DNA of 64,000 nt from Bryobacterales bacterium (lineage in GTDB: Bacteria; Acidobacteriota; Terriglobia; Bryobacterales; UBA6623): the NCBI GenBank assembly GCA_022823865.1, contig JAJEHF010000112.1:1-64000 (forward strand), in the 5' to 3' direction. Under the pieces are notes generated by a model. It worked only from the letters and a program-made list of their open reading frames with translations. It did no database searches and was not told the DNA's origin. Of the stretch, positions 46,302 through 54,854 are shown piece by piece. The position numbers were made by a program, and so were the translations under genes. Positions within the stretch are counted from its first letter, which is position 1. Each line of letters opens with the position of its first letter.

Positions 46302-48292
46302 GTCGGATGGAGGGTTTCGTGCAGAAATTGCGCAATAGCCGGGCGTTTCGCGCCGACTGGAGCAAGCTAAGGGCGATCCAAGACAAGCGCTCCATCCTGC
46401 TCATAACCATCTGCTGTTTGACTCTCGCCATCTTGGGGAGCTTGCAACTCTTGTCGATCAAACGAATTAACCGTGCTCAGCACGAGCAAGCGTTGGTGGC
46501 CGCCCAGGGCTCGTTAAGGGTGCTCAATCGCAGCCTGCGCAGAGAAGTCTCACACCTCCTTACCGTTTTTCGCGCCGAGCCTCGCTGGGATCCCGCCGAA
46601 CGGGCCCGGCGCCTAGCCGAACGTTACTTCGTGTGGCACGAATCTTCTGCCAATGGGCCGGCGATCCACCACATCCTTCTGTACGATTCGTTAGGCAGGA
46701 CCCCATCGCGGCTTCAACAACTGAAGCTTCCCGAGTCGAGGCTGGAACCGGTCGGCTCGGGACAGAGTTACAAGGATCTTGCGGCTCGCCTGCAGTCGAA
46801 CGTTTCGCTGCATCGCAAGAGGATGGACCCGCAATGGCTCTCGACTTGGCTGTACTACCCTGACTTTTCGGCCTTAGTGCGGCCAGTTGGCACTCTAGGG
46901 CAAGAACTTGGCAATGGCGGCGAGCCCGAAATGTCGTTTGCCGGCTACTTGGTGCTGCAACTCGACGTTGAGTATATCTCTCGGCACATCCTGCCAGGTC
47001 ACTTGGGCGTCCACCTGTTCAACCTGAAGGATGACTTGCAGGTTGACGTGGCCTTCGTTGTAGACGGCGACGTCACGCACCTCTTCAGGCTCGAAGAGGT
47101 CGATATGTCTGCCCGAGCCGGCGCTAGTAAATCGGCGTCTCGCTACAGGTATGCGCTCGCTGCTGACGGCCATCGACTAGGCGCACGTTGGGTGGAGTCG
47201 GCAGACGCTCGCCGCCGCATCTTGCTGTCGGGGATCTCAGTGCCCCGTGTAGTCGCGAGCGTCGGCGGCGTCCAGCGGGTCGCGCTGAGGTCGGTCTCCC
47301 CAAATCCCGCCTTGATCGAGTTTGCTCGCTACCGCCCTAATCGCAAGCGGAGTCCCGAAGGGCGCGTCGGTGAAGTGCGAATGCTGCCCTTCACGCCGGA
47401 GCGCCCGAGGGTGTTCTTGGCTGCGGGGCGCCCGCGGCGGTTGGAGGTCGCCCTCAGGCACGTCGATGGTTCCCTAGAAGGTGCCTTGGCAGCCCAAGGC
47501 AGACGGATCCTAGCTCTCGGAACGGGCCTGTTCCTGCTGGTGGGCGCGGCCATGGCATTGGTTGTCGTCTCGCTGCGGCGTGCGGCGCACTTGGCCAAAG
47601 TGCGCTTGGAGTTCGCGGCGGCAGTTTCACACGAATTGAGGACCCCGGTCGCAGCCATCCGGGCGATGGGCGACAACATCGCCGAGGGCATCCTTGGAAC
47701 GGGCAAGCAGGCGCTTCGCTATGGCGAATTGATTCGTAACGAGGCGCAACGCCTGAGCGAGATGACCGAGCAGACACTGAATTTCGTGGCTCTCGATGCG
47801 GGTTCAGAACGGTATGAGGTGGTACCGCTCGACGTGTCCGCAGTGGTGGATGAAGCTGTGGCGTACGCGCAGCCGATCGCCGCACGTGCGGGCTTTGTCC
47901 TTGAGCGCGCCGACGGTGCTGACATACCGCCGGTACTAGCTGACGAGACAGCGCTTAGGCAGAGTCTTCGGAACTTGTTGAGCAATGCAGTTAAGTACGG
48001 CCTCCCGGGGCGCTGGGTCAAACTCGAATCGACTACCTCCTCCAAAAGCGAGCGGCGTGAGGTGGAAATCAGCGTCCACGACCGTGGTCCCGGCATCCCG
48101 GCGAAGGAACAGCGCAGCATCTTTGAACCCTACTACAGAGCGGTGGGTGCGAGTGACTCCAACGTGCCCGGCTCTGGGTTGGGACTGAACTTGGCGAAGC
48201 GCATGGTTCACCGTATGGGCGGCCGGCTGACCCTGCGCAGTGTGCCGGGGCAGGGCAGCGTGTTCACCATCCACCTCCCGGCCGCAGGCTGA
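46298..48292 (+). CDS. Membrane sensor histidine kinase, orphan
   Basis: The 664-aa protein has a first membrane helix at ~33-54 (ILLITICCLTLAILGSLQLL), a large extracytoplasmic sensor (~55-405) of no family I can name, and a second helix at ~407-430 (LALGTGLFLLVGAAMALVVV). HisKA follows with AVSHELRTPVAAIRAM (phospho-acceptor His ~445). The HATPase domain has NLLSNAVKYG (N box), HDRGPGIP (G1), IFEPYYRA (F box) and GSGLGLNLAKRMV (G2). It autophosphorylates and passes phosphate to a response regulator, but none is adjacent on either side. The start could be GTG 46298 or ATG 46307. Confidence 0.9.
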   Translation: MSRMEGFVQKLRNSRAFRADWSKLRAIQDKRSILLITICCLTLAILGSLQLLSIKRINRAQHEQALVAAQGSLRVLNRSLRREVSHLLTVFRAEPRWDPAERARRLAERYFVWHESSANGPAIHHILLYDSLGRTPSRLQQLKLPESRLEPVGSGQSYKDLAARLQSNVSLHRKRMDPQWLSTWLYYPDFSALVRPVGTLGQELGNGGEPEMSFAGYLVLQLDVEYISRHILPGHLGVHLFNLKDDLQVDVAFVVDGDVTHLFRLEEVDMSARAGASKSASRYRYALAADGHRLGARWVESADARRRILLSGISVPRVVASVGGVQRVALRSVSPNPALIEFARYRPNRKRSPEGRVGEVRMLPFTPERPRVFLAAGRPRRLEVALRHVDGSLEGALAAQGRRILALGTGLFLLVGAAMALVVVSLRRAAHLAKVRLEFAAAVSHELRTPVAAIRAMGDNIAEGILGTGKQALRYGELIRNEAQRLSEMTEQTLNFVALDAGSERYEVVPLDVSAVVDEAVAYAQPIAARAGFVLERADGADIPPVLADETALRQSLRNLLSNAVKYGLPGRWVKLESTTSSKSERREVEISVHDRGPGIPAKEQRSIFEPYYRAVGASDSNVPGSGLGLNLAKRMVHRMGGRLTLRSVPGQGSVFTIHLPAAG

Positions 48293-48507
48293 TCGCGAGC
48301 CGCTCTCGCCCGGCGCGCTCGCCGAAATCGGCGCTGGGCTGATCGCCGGGGCCAGCGAGCCGACGGAGGCCGAGTGGACGACGGCCCCCGGATCCGAGCC
48401 TGTCCTGCTCGCGCTATCCCGGACCGGAGCGCCATGCCAGCTCGCGTACGGCCTGGGCGGCCGGCACCTCCGTGCTAGCCCGGCGCCCATGCGACCCTGG
48501 AGCGTTC

Positions 48508-49980
48508 CTACGGCAGGATCGAGTCGTAGCGCAGTTCGCCGCCCTTGATCCGCCGCAGTCCCGTGAAGCCCGCCGCCGGTCGGGACAGCGCCTCGCCGTC
48601 ATGCTCATCGAAGAGCGCCTTGAGTCTCTTGACGACATCCGGATGCGAATCGGCCACGTCCCGCTGCTCGGAAGGGTCAGCCTCGAGGTCGAAGAGCATC
48701 ATGTCCTTGCGAGGATCTCCCGTCAGCACACCCGGATGCCGCGTGGGGTGAGGTTGCTCGAATGGCGCGATGATCGTGGTGCCGTCGGGGCTGCGGAAGT
48801 CGAAAGACGCATCAATGTAGCCTTGAATGTTCTCGGGGCCCCTAGACGCACCGGGGGCGCGAACGTGGAGCTTCCACTTGCCCGAGCGCACAATCTGAAT
48901 CCGGCCGCCGGACATCGCGAAGATGGCCTCGTGCGGACTGCGAGAGTCAGGCGACGTCATCAGCGGGAGGATGTCGCGGCCGTCCATCGTGCGGTCGGCG
49001 GGAAGCGACGCGCCGGCGAGCCCCGCGAAGGTCGGAAAGATGTCAATCGAGGCGGCAAGCTCATTGGAGACTAGGCCTGCCGGTATGCGGCCCGGCCACC
49101 ATGCGATGAACGGAACACGGATTCCGCCGTCCCAGGTTCTTCCCTTCATGCCGCGCAAGCCGCCGGTAGATCCGCCCCACGAGGGGCCGTTGTCGGACGT
49201 GAACACTACCAGTGTCTTCCGGTCCAGGTCGAGATCCCTCAGTTTCGCGAGGATCTCGCCAACGGACCAATCCAGCTCGCGAATGGCGTCGGCGTACAAG
49301 TCGTGGGGGGTGTCTGGCGTGTAGAAGTCCTCCGAGGCAGCGAGCGGCTTGCGGGGCATCGCGTGCGGGAGATACAGGAAGAACGGCTCGTCGGTCTTGG
49401 ATTCGATAAAGCGCAACGCGCGCTCCGTATAGCGCTTGGTGAGGGTGCCCTGAACGACCGGGTACTCGACCACCCGGTCTTCCTCGACGAGCTGGACCGG
49501 GCGCATGTCGTTCGAGTAGAGGATGCCGAAATGGGAGTCGAATCCCCGCTTGATCGGCAGATACTCCGGGATGTGCCCGAGGTGCCACTTGCCGATGCAG
49601 GTGGTCGCATAGCCCTGCTGCTTGAGGGCCTGCGCGACGGTGACCTCGCGGGCCGGCAGGCCGTAGTCGTTCACGCCACTGTCCGGAGTAGGATTGCCCA
49701 CAACGCCATGCCGGAACGGATAGCGGCCGGTGAGAATCGAGGCCCGCGATGGCGCGCAATAGGGCATCGGCACGTAGAAATCAGTGAAGCGCGCTCCCTC
49801 CGCAGCCATGCGGTCCAGATGGGGAGTTTGGAAGGAGGGGGGGCCGTAGGAGGAGAGGTCGCCGTAGCCGAGATCGTCGGCAAAGATGAGCACGAGGTTT
49901 GGCCGATCAGCTGCCTGTACAACGTCTGCCAGAAGAGTCCCGATGCTCAGAAGTAGGACTGCCGAGGAAGCTTTCCCCAT
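48508..49980 (-). CDS. Sulfatase (arylsulfatase A-like), secreted
   Basis: The protein is 490 aa from MGKASSAVLLLSIGTLLADVVQAA, a signal peptide; the track's 50028 start adds 16 unsupported residues. Type-I sulfatase signature: FADDLGYGD (metal), CAPSRASILTGR with formylglycine Cys75, CIGKWHLGH, HAMPRKPLA and TSDNGPSWGG. GGLRGMKGRTWDGGIRVPF is a family block. It cleaves sulfate esters, probably from sugars; the substrate is unknown. Its ATG overlaps the stop of the upstream receptor-tail frame (TGATG). It stands about 20 kb from the first sulfatase and is not in the same operon. Confidence 0.9.
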   Translation of the reverse strand: MGKASSAVLLLSIGTLLADVVQAADRPNLVLIFADDLGYGDLSSYGPPSFQTPHLDRMAAEGARFTDFYVPMPYCAPSRASILTGRYPFRHGVVGNPTPDSGVNDYGLPAREVTVAQALKQQGYATTCIGKWHLGHIPEYLPIKRGFDSHFGILYSNDMRPVQLVEEDRVVEYPVVQGTLTKRYTERALRFIESKTDEPFFLYLPHAMPRKPLAASEDFYTPDTPHDLYADAIRELDWSVGEILAKLRDLDLDRKTLVVFTSDNGPSWGGSTGGLRGMKGRTWDGGIRVPFIAWWPGRIPAGLVSNELAASIDIFPTFAGLAGASLPADRTMDGRDILPLMTSPDSRSPHEAIFAMSGGRIQIVRSGKWKLHVRAPGASRGPENIQGYIDASFDFRSPDGTTIIAPFEQPHPTRHPGVLTGDPRKDMMLFDLEADPSEQRDVADSHPDVVKRLKALFDEHDGEALSRPAAGFTGLRRIKGGELRYDSILP

Positions 49981-50312
49981 CACTTGTGTTCGCTCCGTTT
50001 GGTGCCCCCCCAAAGCCAGCGGACCCACCCTTGGACCAGGCCGCCTCCGGCCGACCTCAAGACACGTTGCGGGTGCTGAAGTCCGAGTGCGCTGCCCGCA
50101 ACTGCGATCCGGGCGGCCTGCCGGGGGCTGGCATCTACGACAAGCAAGCTGAACTGGGGAGCGTTCGTCAAATTATAGAACTCGGCGCGGAACCGAAACT
50201 GGCTGCCCTCTGGCGCGTTGAAGTCGTTCTGGACGACAAGGTTGAGCATTGCAGCGACCGAAGCGGGGGCGGTTCGGAGCTGTTGTCGGCCCGATTCAAG
50301 ATTGACGATCAA
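49980..50312 (-). pseudogene. C-terminal remnant of a TonB-dependent/CarboxypepD_reg-like receptor
   Basis: Within a 110-aa ORF, NAPEGSQFRFRAEFYNLTNAPQF matches the penultimate strand of the large TonB-type receptors abundant in Acidobacteria (pattern EGxxLQFRAEFFNLxNxPQF). The final barrel strand is garbled (GLQHPQRVLRSAG), and nothing of the receptor body lies upstream. The frame's TGA overlaps the ATG of the sulfatase gene. This suggests a receptor gene once preceded the sulfatase and was lost by deletion. Confidence 0.5.
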
Positions 50313-50376
50313 GCGCTAGCGAATCGTCGCGACGATGGCCTATGCTTAGCTGTGGATGCGGATACTTGGAGCAATC

Positions 50377-51315
50377 ATGCACGGCATACTCGCATGGATC
50401 TTGGCCATCGGTGCCGCAGCGATCCCGCTTGGTGCAGCTGCGGCGGAGCCGCCGACCAAGGAAATCAAGGATCTGGCGTTCGCGAAGCGGCCCGCCCAGG
50501 CGCGGGACCTGTTTGAAGAGAGCCGTCCGAAGGACCAGGTCCTTGGCGCCGAGTGGCTAGAGGCGATGTCGTGGGTTGGCCGCGCCGGTGCCATCGCTGG
50601 CGACTGGAATCAGGCGGCGGACTATTCCGAGCGCACCCTCGAGGGATGCGAAGTTCTCTTGGAAAGCCGAGCCTTGGATGCCGACCCGAACGGTCCCCTG
50701 TCGATCGCGACCGGAGCGGCAATCGAGACGCTGGGCAAGTTCTACGATGCGATGGGGGACCGGGGCCAAGCAGTCGCGTTCCTGCGCGAGCGCCGGCAGC
50801 AGTATGCCGACACGAGCATCGAGACCAGGCTGAACAAGAATCTGTTGCTCTTGGACTTGGCCGGCAAGCCGATGCCGCCTCTCGATACCAGCGAATGGTT
50901 GGGAGAGCGGCGATTCGAAGCTGCAGATCTTGCGGACAACGTGACGCTATTCTTCTTTTGGGCGCATTGGTGTGAAGACTGCGAAGCCCAGAAGCCTGTG
51001 CTGCTGCAATTGCAGCGTCGCTTTAGAGGCAAAGGCTTCCGAGTGGTAGCTCCCACGCGGCTGTACGGTTATGTCAAACGCGGTGATGGCGCCAGTCCGG
51101 ATGTCGAGCGCACCCATATCGAAAAGGGCAGCGTAGCCGATCATCTTTTGCTATCGAAAGTTCCTATACCGATCAGCGCCGAGAACTTCGTCGAGTTTGG
51201 AGTCAGCACAACGCCCACATTGGTGCTGGTAGATCGGCAGGGTGTGGTCCGGCTGTATAACCCAGGCTTCATGGAAGAGGAGGCCTTGGCCGAGCGCATA
51301 ACGACCCTGCTGTAA
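50377..51315 (+). CDS. Thioredoxin-fold (TlpA/ResA-like) protein with helical N-terminal domain, exported
   Basis: The protein is 312 aa from MHGILAWILAIGAAAIPLGAAAA. GGAG six bases before this ATG favours it over ATG 50356. After the leader comes a ~120-aa helical, TPR-like stretch (AGDWNQAADYSERTL). The thioredoxin domain begins at PMPPLDTSEWLG, has the redox pair in WAHWCEDCEAQKP (Cys ~199/202) and the cis-Pro region VSTTPTLVLVDRQG. It probably reduces or exchanges disulfides in the cell envelope. It stands alone between the receptor remnant and the minus-strand pair. Confidence 0.82.
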   Translation: MHGILAWILAIGAAAIPLGAAAAEPPTKEIKDLAFAKRPAQARDLFEESRPKDQVLGAEWLEAMSWVGRAGAIAGDWNQAADYSERTLEGCEVLLESRALDADPNGPLSIATGAAIETLGKFYDAMGDRGQAVAFLRERRQQYADTSIETRLNKNLLLLDLAGKPMPPLDTSEWLGERRFEAADLADNVTLFFFWAHWCEDCEAQKPVLLQLQRRFRGKGFRVVAPTRLYGYVKRGDGASPDVERTHIEKGSVADHLLLSKVPIPISAENFVEFGVSTTPTLVLVDRQGVVRLYNPGFMEEEALAERITTLL

Positions 51316-51571
51316 GCGACACCGGGCTCCTTGGTTCGAGCAGAACAAAGAACACGTAGCAGTCCTGTGGGTAGTCAGATAGAAATGCCATAGGCGCTGA
51401 TCGCCGATCAACCGCTTCCCGCCCCCTCGCATCGGTCGGCCTCTGCGTACGCACGAATATCCGGGAAACCTCACTGCGCCGGGCGCAACAGGCGCTACCA
51501 CGCGATCGGGAGCCTGCGCGGATCAGGGATGAACGGAGTCTCCGCCTTCGAGTGATGCCTCGATGGCTGGC

Positions 51572-52516
51572 TCACGGCTCCACGGTATGGAGTAGCGACT
51601 TGCCGCTTAGTCCAAGGAGCAGGTTGCGGACCGAGATCTCTGCCATCTGGCGGCGAGTCTCGATCGTGGCGCTTCCGAGGTGCGGCAAGATCGTGACATT
51701 GTCCAATCCGAGCAGCGGATGATCTCTGGGCAACGGCTCGGGATCGGTCACGTCCAGCCCGGCACTGGCTATCTGTCTGTCTCGCAACGCCTCGTACAGC
51801 GCCTGCGTGTCGACGATAGGTCCACGGGCGATGTTGATCAGAGTCGCCGTCCGCTTCATCTTCCGCAGCGCCGCCGCGTCGATCAAGTGATGGGTCGCCT
51901 CGGTCAGCGGACACGTCAGCATCAGGTAGTCCGACTGCCCGAGCAGCTCCTCGAAGGATGCGTATTCCGCCCCCAGCTGCGTCTCGGCATCTGCGCGCCT
52001 GCGACGGTTGTGGTACATCACGCGCATGTCGAAGCCGCGCGCCCGGCGCGCGACTTGTGCGCCGATGTTTCCCAGGCCGACGATCCCCAGCGTGCTGGAA
52101 TGGGCCTCGCGCCCGAGCATGTAGCCCGGGTCATAGCGCAAGAATTCGGGCGAGCGGGCATAGCGGTCGCCCTCCACAACGCGCCGCGCCGCGGCTAGCA
52201 GCAGCGCCAGGCCGGTGTCGGCTGTGGCGCCGTCCAAGATGTTGGGCGTGTTGCCGACCGGGATGTCTCGATCATGGGCGTCGGCAACGTTGATGTGATC
52301 TACCCCGACGCCGTAGTTGCTGATCACCCGCACGCCGGGAAGCCCGTCTAGCATGGCCCCGTCCACGAGTGGGTGGCCGTACGTGTAAATGCCGTCGACC
52401 GGCGGTGGGACGTCACTTGCGGGCGAGGGCCACGGCAGGAATTCGACGTCTGCCCCCGCGAATCCGATGACGGTCTCGTCCAGCGGGCCGTCTGCGATCA
52501 CACGGAAGCAAGCCAC
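51572..52516 (-). CDS. D-isomer-specific 2-hydroxyacid dehydrogenase (glyoxylate/hydroxypyruvate reductase type)
   Basis: The 314-aa cytoplasmic NAD(P)-dependent enzyme has the Rossmann motif LGIVGLGNIGAQVARRARG. The catalytic Arg is in INIARGPIVD, the Glu in LDVTDPEPLP and the His in ILPHLGSAT. VISNYGVGVDHINV is the substrate-loop block. It interconverts 2-keto acids such as glyoxylate or hydroxypyruvate with the D-hydroxy acids. The start is a GTG. The MBL-fold gene ends 37 bases upstream on the same strand, so the two are probably one operon. Confidence 0.88.
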   Translation of the reverse strand: MACFRVIADGPLDETVIGFAGADVEFLPWPSPASDVPPPVDGIYTYGHPLVDGAMLDGLPGVRVISNYGVGVDHINVADAHDRDIPVGNTPNILDGATADTGLALLLAAARRVVEGDRYARSPEFLRYDPGYMLGREAHSSTLGIVGLGNIGAQVARRARGFDMRVMYHNRRRRADAETQLGAEYASFEELLGQSDYLMLTCPLTEATHHLIDAAALRKMKRTATLINIARGPIVDTQALYEALRDRQIASAGLDVTDPEPLPRDHPLLGLDNVTILPHLGSATIETRRQMAEISVRNLLLGLSGKSLLHTVEP

Positions 52517-52553
52517 GGGGAAGGGATATTGTAGGACGCCCCGGCCGGTCCGT

Positions 52554-53573
52554 TCAGGGCCTCGTCCAGTGCGTGACGCCTGCGACCAGCACGCGGCTCA
52601 CCCTGCCCTCCAGCGCCATGTAGTGCAGGTGTGAGAGCGATTCGGCCATCGCGAAGCGGCGGTCCAAGAGGTTGCGATCCTCTCCCCAGACCTGTCCGGC
52701 GATTGCGTACGCATTCTTCGGCTCGCTGTCCAGCGTCTCTGCAATGCTGTCGCAGCGATTCCTGTGGTGCTGGCGAGTGTTCTCGATCCACTCGCGGTGT
52801 CCTTCGAACGGTCTGCCGTGCGACGGGACGACGCGCTCCACCTCGAGCCGGTGGAGCGCGCTCAGCGTCTGGAAGTAATCGCCCAGCGGATCGTCTTGAT
52901 AGAACCAGTGCACGCCGATGTTGGGCGTGACGGTCGGCAAGATGGCATCGGTGGAGAACAGCACCTTCTGCTCGCGGCAGTAGAAACACAGCTGGGACGG
53001 GGAATGGCCCGGCGCCGGGATCGCTTCCAAGGTGCCGCCATCGAACTCGATCCGCTCGCCGTCCGCGATCCCTCCGTCAACGTCGATCCGCTCGCTGGTG
53101 TGCGACCCGGCCGCCGCCGAGCGGCGCATCTGTTCCACGTGCTCAACGGGCACTCCGTGGTCGAGCAAAAAGGCTGCCGCCTCGGCGAAGTACTTGCGAT
53201 CTGGGCCGAGCGGCCTGACGAGCTCGGCTTCTCCGAACGGCATTCGCACCGGCGCGGCGCAGCGTCGGCGCAGCTCGGCGGCTGCCCCGATATGGTCGGG
53301 GTGCAGGTGGCTGACCAAGATCTCTCGAATGGATCCCCAACCTGCGCCGACGGTTGCCAGCGACGCTTCCAGCGACTGCAGAGACTCGTCGGTGCGAATA
53401 CCGCTGTCGAGCAAGAGGTAGCCGTCCCCGCGCTTGAACAAGAACACGTTGACGCTGGCCAGCGTCCACGGCAGGGGCAGGCGAATCTGCCATGCGCCGT
53501 CAGCTGCGGGCCAGATCTTCGGCGGGGAAAGTTGCGAAGCCAAGGTGCGGAGGGGTGTCCGCGGCGGCCCCAC
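52554..53573 (-). CDS. MBL-fold metallo-hydrolase
   Basis: The 339-aa metallo-beta-lactamase-superfamily protein has VNVFLFKRGDGYLLLDSGI, then the metal motif VSHLHPDHIGAA, PAPGHSPSQLCFY (third His), LFSTDAILP (Asp) and VVPSHGRPFEGH (last His). The C-terminal ~80 residues are helical, as in LACTB2/RNaseZ-like thioester hydrolases. The substrate is unknown; nucleic acid is unlikely given the pairing with a hydroxyacid dehydrogenase. The GTG start is uncertain; other starts exist ~20 residues in. Confidence 0.85.
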   Translation of the reverse strand: MGPPRTPLRTLASQLSPPKIWPAADGAWQIRLPLPWTLASVNVFLFKRGDGYLLLDSGIRTDESLQSLEASLATVGAGWGSIREILVSHLHPDHIGAAAELRRRCAAPVRMPFGEAELVRPLGPDRKYFAEAAAFLLDHGVPVEHVEQMRRSAAAGSHTSERIDVDGGIADGERIEFDGGTLEAIPAPGHSPSQLCFYCREQKVLFSTDAILPTVTPNIGVHWFYQDDPLGDYFQTLSALHRLEVERVVPSHGRPFEGHREWIENTRQHHRNRCDSIAETLDSEPKNAYAIAGQVWGEDRNLLDRRFAMAESLSHLHYMALEGRVSRVLVAGVTHWTRP

Positions 53574-53638
53574 GGAAGTCCTATCTTATCAGCGGGTGTT
53601 CCGCGCTATGGTGATACTTTGGCTGTCGCCCGAGCCGG

Positions 53639-54757
53639 ATGCAAGCGTTTCTGAAACTGCTGGTCTGTGTCGTGGCGGCGTTGGCTGGGATCGCGCACGG
53701 CCAGACGCCGCAGAACGACGCGCTTCGATGCCGCTCCGCGACTCTCCGGCCCGGCCTCGATTTCGATTTCCGTTTTGTCGCAGGCCACTGGTTCAGCCTG
53801 CCGGTCAAGCAGTTCTGGCAACGCGAGGTGGACCTCCGGGTTGTCATGCAGGTTGAGCCCATCAACGGCACTCCCGGCAAGATGAAGCGCGTGGGACACC
53901 GCCTCCAGGCCACGCAGCCCGTTCCTCTAGGAGTCTCCGGAGAGTTCAACTTCCCGAGCGCGGTATCGCTCGGCATCGGAGAATACCGCAGCAGTTGGCG
54001 CATTAGTGATAGCGATGGAAGATCGTGCCAGGGAACCAGGGTGCTCAAGGCCAAGCTGTCGCGCAAGGAGCGCGGCATAGACGTAACGCTCAAGCCGGGC
54101 GAGATCGTGGACACGGCGATGCACATGTTTCGGAACGAAGAAGCGATCGAGCGGCCGCATCTGAGATCTGCGCGCAGATTGAAGATCTTCATCAGTTTGG
54201 ACGTGCTCGGCCGCCGAGGCCGCGTCGCCCGGACCCGCTTGGTCCACATCCTGCCCCACATCGCCGCGCTGCGACAGCTCGGGCGCAGCCAGAGCTTCAA
54301 CCAGTTCTCGGTTGTGGCGTTCAGTTTCGAGGACCAGCGCATCGTGGCTCGCCAGGACTACCGGCCCACCATCGACTTTTCTCCGCTGACCAAGATGATC
54401 CAGCAACTGCGGCCCGACGCCGTCGACTACCGCGACCTGATGCGGGGAAGCGAGATGGAGTTCTTCGGAGAAATGCTGGCCGAAGAACTGCGGTTTTCCG
54501 AGATTCCCGATGGCGTGGTCTTCATCGGTCATGAGATGAACTTCGGCAAGCGGCTGCCTTCCGATGTCCTGGCTGGCTACCGCGAACTGGGTATACCGGT
54601 AGCGTTCTTTGACGGCTCGCGCTTCGCCTGGACCGGGGCCATGGGCAAGTTTGTGCGTGCCATGGATGGTCGAGAGTTTGTGCTGCGCAGGCCATCCGAT
54701 CTGGCCAAGGCGATTTCAGGCTTTGAGTCGCGCGTGCAGGCATTGAGACCGCAATAG
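53639..54757 (+). CDS. Acidobacterial-type exported protein of unknown function
   Basis: The 372-aa protein has a signal peptide (MQAFLKLLVCVVAALAGIAHGQ). The N-terminal beta part (FDFRFVAGHWFSLPVKQF, then GIGEYRSSWRISDSDGRSC) resembles proteins that Solibacter/Bryobacterales carry in many copies, often near von Willebrand-like or ASPIC/UnbV genes (recalled). The C-terminal half is alpha/beta (LKIFISLDVLGRRGR, LPHIAALRQLGRSQSFNQFSV, FIGHEMNFGKRLP), as in a VWA-like fold without a clear MIDAS. It lies 97 bases before the ASPIC/UnbV gene on the same strand, probably co-expressed. No catalytic role can be assigned. Confidence 0.75.
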   Translation: MQAFLKLLVCVVAALAGIAHGQTPQNDALRCRSATLRPGLDFDFRFVAGHWFSLPVKQFWQREVDLRVVMQVEPINGTPGKMKRVGHRLQATQPVPLGVSGEFNFPSAVSLGIGEYRSSWRISDSDGRSCQGTRVLKAKLSRKERGIDVTLKPGEIVDTAMHMFRNEEAIERPHLRSARRLKIFISLDVLGRRGRVARTRLVHILPHIAALRQLGRSQSFNQFSVVAFSFEDQRIVARQDYRPTIDFSPLTKMIQQLRPDAVDYRDLMRGSEMEFFGEMLAEELRFSEIPDGVVFIGHEMNFGKRLPSDVLAGYRELGIPVAFFDGSRFAWTGAMGKFVRAMDGREFVLRRPSDLAKAISGFESRVQALRPQ

Positions 54758-54854
54758 CGCCGGGCCCGATGCGGGTAGAGAACATGCGACCGGGATCGAG
54801 GCGAGTCCGTGGCGGGCCGAGCGCGAACGAGCCTCCAGCCGGGCAGGGGCGGCG

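Noticed and set aside
48293-48507. Open plus-strand frame after the histidine kinase (AEIGAGLIAGASEPTEAEW)
   Set aside because: Slightly protein-like but has no start or RBS and no family; not supportable.
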